Assembly: GCF_001591165.1 (NCBI RefSeq)
Contig: NZ_BCUG01000039.1
Location: forward strand, 1 to 61,222
Reading direction: 5' to 3'
Source: Thauera butanivorans NBRC 103042
Lineage (GTDB): Bacteria; Pseudomonadota; Gammaproteobacteria; Burkholderiales; Rhodocyclaceae
DNA: 61,222 nucleotides
In this document: positions 52,119 to 60,805 of the stretch, in pieces
Layout: every line of letters starts with the position of its first letter
Position numbering within the stretch: position 1 is the stretch's first letter
Translations under genes and position numbers: made by a program
Notes under the pieces: generated by a model
Told to the model about the DNA's origin: nothing
Database searches by the model: none
Seen by the model: the letters and a program-made list of their open reading frames with translations, nothing else

Positions 52119-52808
52119 TCAAGCTCTGCCGCCGCGCGCCAAGCGTTCGGCCGTGGTCAAGGCCACCTTGTCGCGGATGTAGAGCGGTGCGGCGGTTTCG
52201 GGCGATACCAGGTCGCCACGCGCCGCCGATCCTGCTGCCAGCCTTGCCACTTCGTCCGCCCGGGCAGTCAAGCCATCCAGGCAGACCGGGAGCCGGTCAC
52301 TGAAACGCGTGTACAGGGCATCCGGCCAGACCCGGAAGGCGGAACCCGCTGCTGTCCAGCATCCAGGGGGCAGTTCGACGTCCTCGGGCGCCAGGCAACG
52401 AATGGGGGATAGTGCCTGCACCACGTCCTTGCCGGCCTCGAAAGCAGCACAGTAGACCTCTCCCATGCGCGCATCCGTTGCCACAAACACCCTCTCCGCC
52501 CCCGCCTGCAAAGCAATGGCATCGAGGCTGCCGATGACGGCAATCCCCAGATCGGCGCCCAGGGCAAGCCCCTGAGCCACGCCGCAGGCCAGCCGCAGCC
52601 CGGTGAAAGCGCCCGGCCCGGCACCGAAGGCCACGGCATCGAGCGCGGAGACGGAAAGCCCGGCGTCGGCCAGCAACTCGCGCACTTGATGCAGTACCGA
52701 TGCCGAATGCCGTGATGCGCCTTCGATTCGGCGGGCGACGATGGCACCATCGACGAGAAGCGCAACGCTGGCCAGTTCGGATGAAGCTTCGAGTGCGAGG
52801 ATTTTCAT
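52119..52808 (-). CDS. tsaB: tRNA threonylcarbamoyladenosine biosynthesis protein TsaB
   Basis: 229 residues. The actin-like fold motif MKILALEASSELASVAL and GAGPGAFTGLRLACGVAQGLAL are diagnostic. TsaB works with TsaD and TsaE to make t6A37 in ANN-decoding tRNAs. Start at 52808; the gene leads the tsaB-rimI-udg unit. Confidence 0.95.
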   Translation of the reverse strand: MKILALEASSELASVALLVDGAIVARRIEGASRHSASVLHQVRELLADAGLSVSALDAVAFGAGPGAFTGLRLACGVAQGLALGADLGIAVIGSLDAIALQAGAERVFVATDARMGEVYCAAFEAGKDVVQALSPIRCLAPEDVELPPGCWTAAGSAFRVWPDALYTRFSDRLPVCLDGLTARADEVARLAAGSAARGDLVSPETAAPLYIRDKVALTTAERLARGGRA

Positions 52809-52842
52809 GGTGCCGGTATTCTACCGGCTCGGACCATGGGAT

Positions 52843-53136
52843 TCAGTGCGACTTCTTCTTTCTGGAAGGGCCGGGATGTTCCGGATAGGCGCCACGCATG
52901 GCATCGCGCAGATCGCGGTGGAGAGCGTTGCGCTCTTCCACGTTCAGGCGACGGGGTTCGGAGGCTTTGCCGCCAACTTCGTGGGAGCTGGTCAGCAGGT
53001 GATTGCGCAAGCCCTCGTGGCGCAGCCCCTCGCGTATCGGCACCGGACCGCTCGGCAACCCGGAATCTTCACCGCGCGTGCGCGCATCGGCAACGCCGGC
53101 GGCAGTGAGCAAGCAGACCGACAGCACACAGGCCAT
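52843..53136 (-). CDS. Small exported protein, unknown function
   Basis: About 97 residues from ATG at 53136; longer starts at 53208 and 53229 exist but none has a clear ribosome site. A signal peptide is seen (LSVCLLTAAGVADA). The mature part is highly charged, with LNVEERNALHRDLRDAMRGAYP resembling the ERRQLRxxIRDAGR-type tail of conserved betaproteobacterial hypotheticals, and a basic end SRKKKSH. It is divergent from ompR. Confidence 0.6.
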   Translation of the reverse strand: MACVLSVCLLTAAGVADARTRGEDSGLPSGPVPIREGLRHEGLRNHLLTSSHEVGGKASEPRRLNVEERNALHRDLRDAMRGAYPEHPGPSRKKKSH

Positions 53137-53280
53137 CACGCATCGGCCATGATGCGGCAAGGCGGAAGACCTGTATAACGGACCAGGAGAGGCGAAAGTC
53201 GGTGTCATCGGATGGGAGGCACTGCGCATCGATCATGGACTCGAACATACGGTAAATCCACGTTTTGCGACAGTCCTGCG

Positions 53281-53294
53281 CATCGGTACCGATG
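53281..53294. promoter_or_regulatory. Perfect 14 bp palindrome upstream of ompR
   Basis: CATCGGTACCGATG lies 118 bp before the ompR start and about 145 bp before the divergent small gene, in a 183-276 bp divergent gap. It is a candidate operator for either gene. No promoter hexamers are confidently assigned. Confidence 0.45.
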
Positions 53295-53412
53295 ATGCTT
53301 TGTAAAACGGTGTTGCCTGTTTGCCACGCTCTTACGAAGCGTTACCGGCCCGCCGGCACCGGCCTTTCTCCAGCACTGGCAAGCTCTCGCTTTGAAGGAT
53401 AGGATTGGCTCC

Positions 53413-54171
53413 ATGAACCTGAAAACCCGCTATCGCGTACTGTTGGTGGACGACGACGCTCGTCTGCGTGAACTGCTGTCCCGCTATCTTCAGGAGCAAG
53501 GTTTCGCGGTCAAGGCCGTGAGCGACGCCCCGATGATGGATCGTGCATTGCATCGCGAGCACTTCGACCTGATGGTGCTCGACCTGATGCTGCCCGGCGA
53601 GGACGGACTGGCTATCTGCCGCCGGCTTCGTGCGGCAGAAAACAATCTGCCGATCATCATGCTCACCGCCAAGGGTGACGACGTGGATCGCATCGTCGGT
53701 CTGGAGATGGGGGCCGACGACTACATCGCCAAGCCGTTCAATCCGCGCGAACTCGTCGCCCGCATCCAGGCCGTGATGCGGCGGCAGCCGCACACCCTGC
53801 CCGGCGCGCCGACCGCCGAAGACGAGATCGTCGCTTTCGGCAACGTCAGCGTCAATCTGGGCACTCGTCTGCTAGAGCGCAACGGCGAGGAGATCCAGCT
53901 GACCACCGGCGAATTCTCACTGCTCAAGGTGCTGCTGCAGCATCCGCGCCAGCCCTTGTCGCGGGACAAGCTGATGGAACTGGCCAGAGGGCGCGAATAC
54001 GGCGTCTTCGACCGGGCGATCGACGTGCAGATCTCCCGCCTGCGCAAGCTCGTCGAGGAAGACCCGGCCAAGCCCCGCTTCATCCAGACGGTATGGGGTT
54101 TCGGCTACGTGTTCGTGCCGGAGGATGTCAAGAACGAATCGGGTGAAGGCAAGGCAGCCGCCAGCGAGTAA
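53413..54171 (+). CDS. ompR: OmpR-family response regulator
   Basis: 252 residues from MNLKTRYRVLLVDDDAR (53413). Receiver domain with phosphoacceptor D57 in DLMVLDLMLPGEDG, lysine in IAKPFNPRE, and a C-terminal winged helix (about 135-240; LSRDKLMELARGREY, DVQISRLRKLVEEDP, TVWGFGYVF). The sequence is close to OmpR. It is followed after 7 bp by its kinase gene. Typical OmpR targets are porins and osmotic response. Confidence 0.93.
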   Translation: MNLKTRYRVLLVDDDARLRELLSRYLQEQGFAVKAVSDAPMMDRALHREHFDLMVLDLMLPGEDGLAICRRLRAAENNLPIIMLTAKGDDVDRIVGLEMGADDYIAKPFNPRELVARIQAVMRRQPHTLPGAPTAEDEIVAFGNVSVNLGTRLLERNGEEIQLTTGEFSLLKVLLQHPRQPLSRDKLMELARGREYGVFDRAIDVQISRLRKLVEEDPAKPRFIQTVWGFGYVFVPEDVKNESGEGKAAASE

Positions 54172-54178
54172 GCGCGGC

Positions 54179-55612
54179 ATGTCCGCCAAGCTGCACCCCG
54201 GTCGCCGGCCGCGCCCGGTGACGCGCCTGCTGCAGGCCTGTCTGCCCGGCACCCTGCTCTGGCAGACTTTCCTGCTCGTCGCCTTGCTGCTGATCCTGGC
54301 ACTCGGTGCCTGGTCCCAGATCTTCAGCTATTTCCAGGAGCCTGCCCGGTCGCGCGACGTGGCGCAGATGGTGGTCTCGGTCGTAAACCTGACCCGCACC
54401 GCACTGATCAATGCCGATGCAGGACGCAGGACCGATCTGCTGATCGAGCTTGCCGCGCTCGAAGGCATCCGCATCTACCCGGCGGAAGCATCCGACGAGG
54501 TGGAGCCCCTGGCCGATACGCGGCCGAACCGGCTGCTCATCAACGACGTGCGCCGGCAACTGGGAAACCACACGCGCTTCGCCTCACGCTGGAAGACGCT
54601 CGATGGCTTCTGGGTGAGCTTCCGGCTCGACCCGGATGATCAGCACAACGAATACTGGGTCATGCTGCCTGGCGAGCGGATCGAAAGCCCCGACACCCTC
54701 GACTGGCTCGTCTGGGGGCTCGGTGCGCTCTTTGCCGCGATGCTCGGCGCTTACCTGATCGCTTCGTGGATGGGCAGGCCGCTGCGCCAGGTGGCACGCG
54801 CAGCCCGGCTGGTCGGCAGCGGCCAGACGCCGCCGCCGCTGGATGAGTCCGGTCCGCATGAAATTGCCGTGGTCGCCCATGCCTTCAATCAGATGACGGG
54901 CGATCTCGCCCGCACCGATGCGGATCGCGCGCTGATTCTGGCAGGCGTGTCCCATGACCTGCGCACGCCGCTGGCGCGCCTGCGTCTGGGTGTCGAGATG
55001 TCGGGAGCGCCGGACAGCGAGGTCACGGCGATGGTGTCGGACATCGAGGAGATGGACCGGATCATCGGCCAGTTTCTCGACTTTGGCCGCGGCGTGCCGC
55101 AGGAGCCCGCGCAAGCAGTCGATGTCGTGCAACTGGTGCGCGAAATTGCCGAGCCTTACCGCTTGAGGGGGATCGATCTCCAGCTCGACACACCGGAAAG
55201 TCTGACATGCAGTGCCCGCGCCCTGTCCCTGCGCCGGGCGCTCGCCAACCTGATCGACAATGCCCTGCGCTATGCAGGAGAAGACATGCGACTCGACATC
55301 GTGGTCGGGCCGCACGATGGTTTTACCTGCATCGAAGTGGCCGATCGGGGCCCGGGGATTCCCGAAGACGAAGTCGAGCGCATGCGTCACCCCTTCACCC
55401 GGCTCGAAAAGGCCCGGAGCAACACCAAGGGTGCCGGCCTGGGCCTGGCGATCGTCGAACGGGTGATGCGTTCCCACGGCGGCCGGCTGGATCTGCTGCC
55501 CCGCGAAGGCGGCGGTCTCAGAGCGATCCTGTGCCTGCCGGCAGATGGAAACCCGGGCGCGCGCGCTAGAATGCACGGCTCACAGGAGGACAGTCCTTCC
55601 CATGCCCACTGA
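54179..55612 (+). CDS. envZ: EnvZ-like osmosensor histidine kinase
   Basis: 477 residues from MSAKLHPGRRPRPV (54179). First membrane helix at about residues 23-46, a periplasmic sensor domain to about 180, second helix (LVWGLGALFAAMLGAYLIAS), HAMP, then the H-box GVSHDLRTPLARLRLG with H259, the N-box ALANLIDNALRYAG, G1 DRGPGIP and GAGLGLAIVERV. It phosphorylates OmpR. The C-terminus overlaps the globin gene by 11 bp. Confidence 0.93.
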   Translation: MSAKLHPGRRPRPVTRLLQACLPGTLLWQTFLLVALLLILALGAWSQIFSYFQEPARSRDVAQMVVSVVNLTRTALINADAGRRTDLLIELAALEGIRIYPAEASDEVEPLADTRPNRLLINDVRRQLGNHTRFASRWKTLDGFWVSFRLDPDDQHNEYWVMLPGERIESPDTLDWLVWGLGALFAAMLGAYLIASWMGRPLRQVARAARLVGSGQTPPPLDESGPHEIAVVAHAFNQMTGDLARTDADRALILAGVSHDLRTPLARLRLGVEMSGAPDSEVTAMVSDIEEMDRIIGQFLDFGRGVPQEPAQAVDVVQLVREIAEPYRLRGIDLQLDTPESLTCSARALSLRRALANLIDNALRYAGEDMRLDIVVGPHDGFTCIEVADRGPGIPEDEVERMRHPFTRLEKARSNTKGAGLGLAIVERVMRSHGGRLDLLPREGGGLRAILCLPADGNPGARARMHGSQEDSPSHAH

Positions 55613-56063
55613 TAACGCCCTGCCGCCGAACGCCACGCCATACGAGCGCCTGGGTGGCGAAGCCGCCGTCCGCAAGCTGGTCAAGCGCTTCTATGGACTC
55701 ATGGACACGCTGCCCGAAGCCTGGGCTGTGCGCCGGATGCATGCCGAGGATCTTTCCGGCTCGGAAGAAAAGCTTTTCCTGTTCCTGTCCGGCTGGCTCG
55801 GCGGGCCGAATCTCTACGTCGAGCGCTACGGCCATCCTTTCCTGCGGGCCCGGCATCTGCCGTTCTCGATCGGCATCCGGGAGCGCGATGAATGGATGCT
55901 CTGCATGCGCCAGGCGCTCGAGGAGCAGGTCGCCGACGGCGCATTGCGCGCCAGCCTGCTCAGCGCCTTCTCCTCGCTCGCGAACCACATGCGCAACAGG
56001 GCCGAAAGCGGAGCCGCAAGTGCCGCCGTGACGCTCGACACGCTTGGCAACGGGCAGGCTTGA
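55602..56063 (+). CDS. Group II truncated haemoglobin
   Basis: 153 residues from MPTDNALPPN (55602), with AGGAGG upstream. The trHbII signature YERYGHPFLRARHLPFSIG with the proximal histidine and IRERDEWMLCM is intact. These globins bind O2 or NO and are linked to oxygen or nitrosative stress. It overlaps envZ by 11 bp, so it is probably co-transcribed with the two-component pair. Confidence 0.92.
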   Translation: MPTDNALPPNATPYERLGGEAAVRKLVKRFYGLMDTLPEAWAVRRMHAEDLSGSEEKLFLFLSGWLGGPNLYVERYGHPFLRARHLPFSIGIRERDEWMLCMRQALEEQVADGALRASLLSAFSSLANHMRNRAESGAASAAVTLDTLGNGQA

Positions 56064-56087
56064 ACACTATCGCTATAATTCGACCGC

Positions 56088-56696
56088 ATGAAATTCCTCT
56101 TCGACCTCCTTCCGGTCATCCTCTTCTTCGCCGCCTACAAGCTTGCCGGCGCCCAGCCCGAAGCTTCCCATGCGTTTGCGGCCCAATGGCTGGGAGACGG
56201 CATCGACGTCGCGCAGGCACCGATCCTGATCGCCACCGCGGTCGCGATCGTCGCCACCTTCGCGCAGATCGCCATCGTCTGGGGCAAGCATCGCAAGGTC
56301 GACACCATGCTCTGGGTCAGTCTGGCGATCATCGTCGTGTTCGGCGGCGCAACCCTGTTCTTCCACAACCCCACTTTCATCAAATGGAAGCCGACCGCGC
56401 TCTACTGGCTGTTCGGCGCCGTGCTGATCGGTTCGGCCACGCTGTTCAGGCGCAACCTGATCCGCAAGATGCTGGAGGCGCAGATACAGTTGCCCGACGA
56501 GGTCTGGACACGCCTGAACCTGGCCTGGGCGGGCTTCTTCGTCGGCATGGGCCTGCTCAATCTCTACGTCGCCTACAGCTTCAGCGAGGAAGCCTGGGTC
56601 AACTTCAAGCTGTTCGGTGGAATGGGCCTGATGCTTGCCTTCGTGCTCGGCCAGGGTTTCTATCTTTCGCGCCATATCGAAGAGGAAAAAAACTGA
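56088..56696 (+). CDS. yciB: Septation protein A / inner-membrane protein YciB
   Basis: 202 residues, five to six membrane segments. The N-terminus [18 protein letters not shown] and the [14 protein letters not shown] motif are the IspZ/YciB signature. It affects cell-envelope integrity and division. Its stop overlaps the yciI ATG (TGATG). Confidence 0.95.
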   Translation: MKFLFDLLPVILFFAAYKLAGAQPEASHAFAAQWLGDGIDVAQAPILIATAVAIVATFAQIAIVWGKHRKVDTMLWVSLAIIVVFGGATLFFHNPTFIKWKPTALYWLFGAVLIGSATLFRRNLIRKMLEAQIQLPDEVWTRLNLAWAGFFVGMGLLNLYVAYSFSEEAWVNFKLFGGMGLMLAFVLGQGFYLSRHIEEEKN

Positions 56697-56995
56697 TGTT
56701 CTACGCCCTGATCGGAGAAGACGCGCCCGGCACGCTGGAGCAGCGCATGGCGGTACGTCCCGAACACCTGGCCCGCCTTCAGGCACTGAAGGACGAGGGC
56801 CGCCTGCTGCTCGCCGGCCCCATGCCTGCGATCGATTCGCCCGACCCGGGGCCGGCGGGCTTTGCCGGCAGTCTCGTCGTCGCCGAATTCGATTCGCTGG
56901 CCAGCGCGGAAAAATGGCTGGCCGAGGACGCCTACGTGCGTGAAGGCGTCTTTGCGAGAACCAGCGTGCGCCCCTTCCGCAAGGTTCTGCCATGA
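56696..56995 (+). CDS. yciI: YciI-family protein
   Basis: 99 residues, ferredoxin-like alpha/beta fold. The YciI pattern is visible: FYALIGEDAPGTLEQRMAVRPEHLARL with the conserved His, GRLLLAGPMP and VVAEFDSLASAEKWLAEDAYV. The family has proposed hydrolase or dehydratase activity, biologically undefined. It sits between yciB and bolA, a common order in betaproteobacteria. Confidence 0.93.
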   Translation: MFYALIGEDAPGTLEQRMAVRPEHLARLQALKDEGRLLLAGPMPAIDSPDPGPAGFAGSLVVAEFDSLASAEKWLAEDAYVREGVFARTSVRPFRKVLP

Positions 56996-57008
56996 GCGCC
57001 GTCGCCCG

Positions 57009-57061
57009 GCCGCCCGAAGGCGGCGCTCTCCTCCCGCGGGGAGGTGGTCGCGCCAGCGACC
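57009..57061. repeat. Three consecutive perfect hairpins between yciI and bolA
   Basis: GCCGCC-CGAA-GGCGGC (57009-57024), CCTCCC-GCG-GGGAGG (57030-57044) and GGTCGC-GCCA-GCGACC (57046-57061) follow each other with almost no gap, filling the 79 bp intergenic space. It looks like a dispersed palindromic (REP-like) unit, which would need a genome-wide comparison to confirm. The last base of the third stem leads straight to the ribosome site GGAGGG of bolA. Confidence 0.65.
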
Positions 57062-57074
57062 GGAGGGTAGTCCA

Positions 57075-57365
57075 ATGAGTACCGACGTGGCGGAGCGGAT
57101 CCGGCTGCGCTTGAACGAAGCCTTTGCGCCCGACGAGATCGAGATCCGTGACGACAGCGCCCTGCATGCCGGGCATGCAGGCGCACGCAGCGGCGGCGGC
57201 CACTATGGCTTGCGCATCGTTGCCAGCGCCTTCGCCGGGCACGGCACGGTCGCTCGCCATCGCATGATTTACGAAGCCCTGGGCGACATGATGAAAAAGG
57301 ACATTCACGCGCTCGCCATCAAGGCAATGACGGCCGACGAGGCCACCCAAGCAACCCACCCCTGA
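57075..57365 (+). CDS. bolA: BolA-family protein
   Basis: 96 residues from MSTDVAERIRLRLNEAF (57075); GGAGGG lies 8 bases upstream. The BolA fold is visible: RIRLRLNEAFAPDEIEIRDD, then a glycine/His loop (SGGGHYGLRIVASAF) and RHRMIYEALGDMM with the conserved helix-turn-helix-like segment. BolA proteins work with monothiol glutaredoxins in Fe-S handling and stress response. Confidence 0.93.
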   Translation: MSTDVAERIRLRLNEAFAPDEIEIRDDSALHAGHAGARSGGGHYGLRIVASAFAGHGTVARHRMIYEALGDMMKKDIHALAIKAMTADEATQATHP

Positions 57366-57375
57366 AGGAACACCG

Positions 57376-58158
57376 ATGAAACGCTTCCCGAGCCGCCTCG
57401 CCATCGCCATGCTGGCTGGTTTTCTCGCTTTCCCCGCCGCTGCGGCCACCCCGGTCGCCAAGGTCAACGGCGTCGCCATCCCGGCCGAACGCGCAGAAGC
57501 GATGCTTGCCGAACAACGTGCCCAGGGTGCGCAGGACAGCTCCCAGTTGCAGGACGCGGTGCGCGAAGAACTGGTCCGCCGTGAAATCCTGAGCCAGGAG
57601 GCAACCAGCAAAGGGCTCGCCAAGAAGTCCGAAGTGCAGACCCAGATGGAACTGGCCAAGCAGGCCATCCTGATCCGCGCCTACCTGCAGGACTTCGTCC
57701 AGAAGAACCCGGTCACCGACGCTGAAGTCCAGCAGGAATACGATGCAATCAAGGGCCGCATGGGCGACAAGGAATACAAGCCCCGCCACGTGCTGGTCGA
57801 GACCGAAAACGAAGCCAAGGCGATCATCGCCAAGCTGCAGTCGGGCACGCCCTTCGAGGAAGTGGCGAAGGAGTCGCGCGATCCCGGCTCCAGGGACCGC
57901 GGCGGCGATCTGGGCTGGAGCAACCCGGCGATGTTCGTCCAGCCCTTCTCCGAAGCCATGGTCAAGCTCGAGAAAGGCAAGTTCACCCCCACGCCGGTGA
58001 AGAGCGATTTCGGCTACCACGTCATCCAGCTCGACGACGTGCGCACGACGCAGGCGCCCCCGCTCGACGAGGTCAAGCCGCAGTTGCAGCAGCGCCTGCA
58101 GCAGCAGAAGATCGAGAAGCACGTGCTCGACCTGCGCGCCAAGGCCAAGGTGGAATAA
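57376..58158 (+). CDS. Parvulin-type peptidyl-prolyl isomerase (SurA/PpiC-like)
   Basis: 260 residues. A signal peptide ends near AAAATPV. The SurA-N-like helical part (about 30-130) is followed by the rotamase domain (about 133-230) with YKPRHVLVETENEAKAI, GGDLGWSNPAMFVQPFSEAM and SDFGYHVIQLDDVR. It is a periplasmic chaperone/foldase. It is 10 bp after bolA and ends at a strong terminator. Confidence 0.93.
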   Translation: MKRFPSRLAIAMLAGFLAFPAAAATPVAKVNGVAIPAERAEAMLAEQRAQGAQDSSQLQDAVREELVRREILSQEATSKGLAKKSEVQTQMELAKQAILIRAYLQDFVQKNPVTDAEVQQEYDAIKGRMGDKEYKPRHVLVETENEAKAIIAKLQSGTPFEEVAKESRDPGSRDRGGDLGWSNPAMFVQPFSEAMVKLEKGKFTPTPVKSDFGYHVIQLDDVRTTQAPPLDEVKPQLQQRLQQQKIEKHVLDLRAKAKVE

Positions 58159-58174
58159 TTCCCCTTCTTCGCAC

Positions 58175-58240
58175 GGCGGGCTCCGGCCCGCCCTCGAAAA
58201 AAAGAGAGGCTGGATCACGACGATCCAGCCTCTCTTTTTT
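58175..58240. terminator. Bidirectional rho-independent terminator
   Basis: The main stem AAAAAAGAGAGGCTGGATC (58198-58216) pairs perfectly with its mirror at 58222-58240 around ACGAC, and ends in T6 on the plus strand and, by symmetry, on the minus strand. A preceding GGCGGGC-TCCG-GCCCGCC hairpin lies at 58175-58192. It separates the convergent PPIase and acyl-CoA dehydrogenase genes. Confidence 0.92.
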
Positions 58241-58285
58241 GGACTGTTGCTGCGGCCTTTCCTCGAGGGAAAGGCCGCATGCAGG

Positions 58286-60082
58286 TCAGAACTGCTCTTC
58301 CGTCAGTTCGAGTGCCCCGGTGGCGCCATTGACGATGGTGTAGGCCAGGCCGGGCGCCTGTGCCAGCACGTGATCGGCGTAGAAGCGCGCGGTGACGATC
58401 TTGGCCTGGTAGAAGTCGGGTTCGCCCTCGCCTGCTTCGAGCCTGCGCTTGGCGATCAGCGCCGCACGGCCCATCTGCCAGCCACCGGCGACGATGCCCA
58501 GCAGCTTCAGGAAGGGAACCGAGCCCACCGATGCCGCCTTCACATCCTTGCCGTAAGTGGCCAGGATATAGGCGACCGCTTCTTCCACCGCGGCGATGCC
58601 GGCACCGAGCGACCTGGCAATGGCGGCGAAGGCCTCACCGTCCGCGGCAGACAGTTCGGCTTGGACTCCTCGCATCGCCTCGATCAGGGCGGCGATGGTG
58701 GCGCCGTTCTCGCGCGCGATCTTGCGGCCGATCAGGTCATTGGCCTGAATCGCGGTGGTGCCCTCGTAGATCGTCGTGATGCGGGCATCGCGCAGGTGCT
58801 GGGCGGCACCGGTTTCCTCGATGAAGCCCATGCCGCCATGAACCTGCACGCCGTCCGAAGCGACGTCGATCGAGTTCTCGGTGCTCCAGCCCTTGACGAC
58901 CGGGATCATCAGATCGACAAAAGCCTGATTCTGCGCCCGGACCGCTTCGTCCGGATGGTGGTGGGCCTTGTCGGTGGCAGCGGCGACCACATAGGCCAGC
59001 GCACGCATCGCCTCGGTCTTGCTCTTCATGTTCATCAGCAGGCGGCGGACGTCCGCATGGTGAATGATGCTGACCTTCGGGCCGCCACGGACGCCCGCCT
59101 CGGTTCCCTGGATGCGATCCTTGGCGTACTGCAGGGCGTGCTGATAGGCGCGCTCGGACAGTGCCAGGCCTTCCATGCCGACCGCGAAACGGGCCTCGTT
59201 CATCATGATGAACATGTACTCCAGGCCGCGATTCGGCTCGCCCACCAGGGTACCGATCGCCCCGCCCTTGTCGCCGAAGGCGAGCACTGCGGTCGGGCTG
59301 GCATGGATGCCGAGCTTGTGTTCGATCGACACGCAATGCACGTCGTTGCGCGCACCGAGGCTGCCATCGGCATTGACCAGGAACTTGGGCACGACGAACA
59401 GCGAAATGCCCTTCACCCCTTCGGGCGCGTCCGGCAGGCGGGCGAGCACCAGATGGACGATGTTGTCGGTCATGTCGTGCTCGCCGTAGGTGATGAAGAT
59501 CTTCTGGCCGAAGATCTTGTAGGTGCCATCACCCTGCGGTTCGGCCTTGGTGCGAACCGCAGCCAGATCCGAACCGGCCTGGGGTTCGGTCAGGTTCATG
59601 GTGCCGGTCCATTCGCCGGAAACCATCTTCGGCAGGTACATGTCCTTCTGCTCGTCCGTGCCGCGCAGCATCAGTGCCTCGATGGCGCCGGTGGTCAACA
59701 TCGGGCACAGCGAGAAAGCCATGTTGGCCGATTTCCACATTTCCATGACGGCGGTGGACAGCAGCTTGGGCAGCCCCTGGCCGCCGTACCGGGGGTCGCA
59801 GGCGACCGCTGTCCAGCCGGATTCACAGAACTGGCCGTAGGCATGTTTCCAGCCCGGCGCGGTGAGCACTTCGCCGTCCTTCCACTTGGCGCCTTCCTGA
59901 TCACCGACCCGGTTCAGCGGCGCGAGCACGCCGCTGGCGAACTTGTCGGCTTCTTCGAGGATGGCATCGACCAGGTCGATCGAGACTTCTTCATTGCCGG
60001 GCAGCTGCGCGACTTCGTCGAGACCGGCAAGCTCGCGCATCGCGAACTGCATGTCGCGAATCGGGGCGTTGTAAATGCTCAT
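58286..60082 (-). CDS. Acyl-CoA dehydrogenase (DmdC-like)
   Basis: 598 residues, longer than the classical 380-residue enzymes because of a C-terminal domain (DmdC-type family). FAD/substrate motifs include TGTMNLTEPQAGSDLAAVR, FITYGEHDMTDN, KLGIHASPTAVLAFG and NEARFAVGMEGLALS. The flavoenzyme oxidises an acyl-CoA in the first step of beta-oxidation and passes electrons to ETF, whose alpha subunit gene lies upstream on the same strand. The exact chain length is not predictable. Confidence 0.93.
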   Translation of the reverse strand: MSIYNAPIRDMQFAMRELAGLDEVAQLPGNEEVSIDLVDAILEEADKFASGVLAPLNRVGDQEGAKWKDGEVLTAPGWKHAYGQFCESGWTAVACDPRYGGQGLPKLLSTAVMEMWKSANMAFSLCPMLTTGAIEALMLRGTDEQKDMYLPKMVSGEWTGTMNLTEPQAGSDLAAVRTKAEPQGDGTYKIFGQKIFITYGEHDMTDNIVHLVLARLPDAPEGVKGISLFVVPKFLVNADGSLGARNDVHCVSIEHKLGIHASPTAVLAFGDKGGAIGTLVGEPNRGLEYMFIMMNEARFAVGMEGLALSERAYQHALQYAKDRIQGTEAGVRGGPKVSIIHHADVRRLLMNMKSKTEAMRALAYVVAAATDKAHHHPDEAVRAQNQAFVDLMIPVVKGWSTENSIDVASDGVQVHGGMGFIEETGAAQHLRDARITTIYEGTTAIQANDLIGRKIARENGATIAALIEAMRGVQAELSAADGEAFAAIARSLGAGIAAVEEAVAYILATYGKDVKAASVGSVPFLKLLGIVAGGWQMGRAALIAKRRLEAGEGEPDFYQAKIVTARFYADHVLAQAPGLAYTIVNGATGALELTEEQF

Positions 60083-60112
60083 GGATTCGATATCTCCCTC
60101 AGATTGTTGGAA

Positions 60113-60778
60113 TCACTTGTTGATCAGGTAGCGATTGTCATCGAAGCCGGCTACCCAGTCCGGCCGGTAGACCACCAGCAGCGTCACGACCGCGCCGCTG
60201 ATCCAGGCCTCGGCAAAACCGAGGAGTAGAAAATAAGGCAGGTATTCCGTCAGCAGGTAGTCGGCAGGGTATGCGCCTGCCGCGACCAGCGCCGCCGATG
60301 CGGTCAAGCCCTGGAACATGACGGTCAGTGCAGCCCCGGCGAAGCCGGTGACGAAGATGAAGATGAAAAAATGGGCTGGAAGCCAGCGTTCTATGGCGCG
60401 CTGGATCAGGTGCGCCACGGCCACCGGAATCGCCGCCATCAGGATGAAATTGATCGGCCATGCGCTCCACTCCACCGCCCCGTTCAAGGTGATTCCCGTC
60501 AGCGCTCCGGCCAGCGCCAGCAAGCCCAGCCAGGGGCCGAGAACCAGGGTTGCCGCCATCGCACCGAGCATGTGCAGGCTCAGGCCGGGCTTCACGCCCG
60601 CGCGCATGCTCCACAGCAGCATCAGCCCGACGATGAAACCCAGCAGCAGATTGAGCTGCGAGCCGTTCTGCAGGCGCCGCCATGGCGCACGCACCAGCAA
60701 CTTCGACAGGATGAACACGGACAGCACCAGCATGCCCCAGTGCCAGGTCGCCGGAAACAGCGAACTTGCGAGGTTCAT
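60113..60778 (-). CDS. CbiM-like ECF transport permease
   Basis: 221 residues with about six membrane segments. LHMLGAMAATLVLGPWLGLLAL resembles the CbiM/NikM family, which are substrate components of ECF-type cobalt or nickel uptake. No CbiQ/CbiO-like partner is visible within the window, so its transported substrate is unknown. It sits between the acyl-CoA dehydrogenase and etfA. Confidence 0.78.
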   Translation of the reverse strand: MNLASSLFPATWHWGMLVLSVFILSKLLVRAPWRRLQNGSQLNLLLGFIVGLMLLWSMRAGVKPGLSLHMLGAMAATLVLGPWLGLLALAGALTGITLNGAVEWSAWPINFILMAAIPVAVAHLIQRAIERWLPAHFFIFIFVTGFAGAALTVMFQGLTASAALVAAGAYPADYLLTEYLPYFLLLGFAEAWISGAVVTLLVVYRPDWVAGFDDNRYLINK

Positions 60779-60805
60779 GCCGACGCCGTCCGTTGCCGAC
60801 CGGAC

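Noticed and set aside
58247-60229. 660-codon plus-strand frame antisense to the acyl-CoA dehydrogenase
   Set aside because: Shadow frame that also crosses the bidirectional terminator; the minus-strand enzyme is intact.
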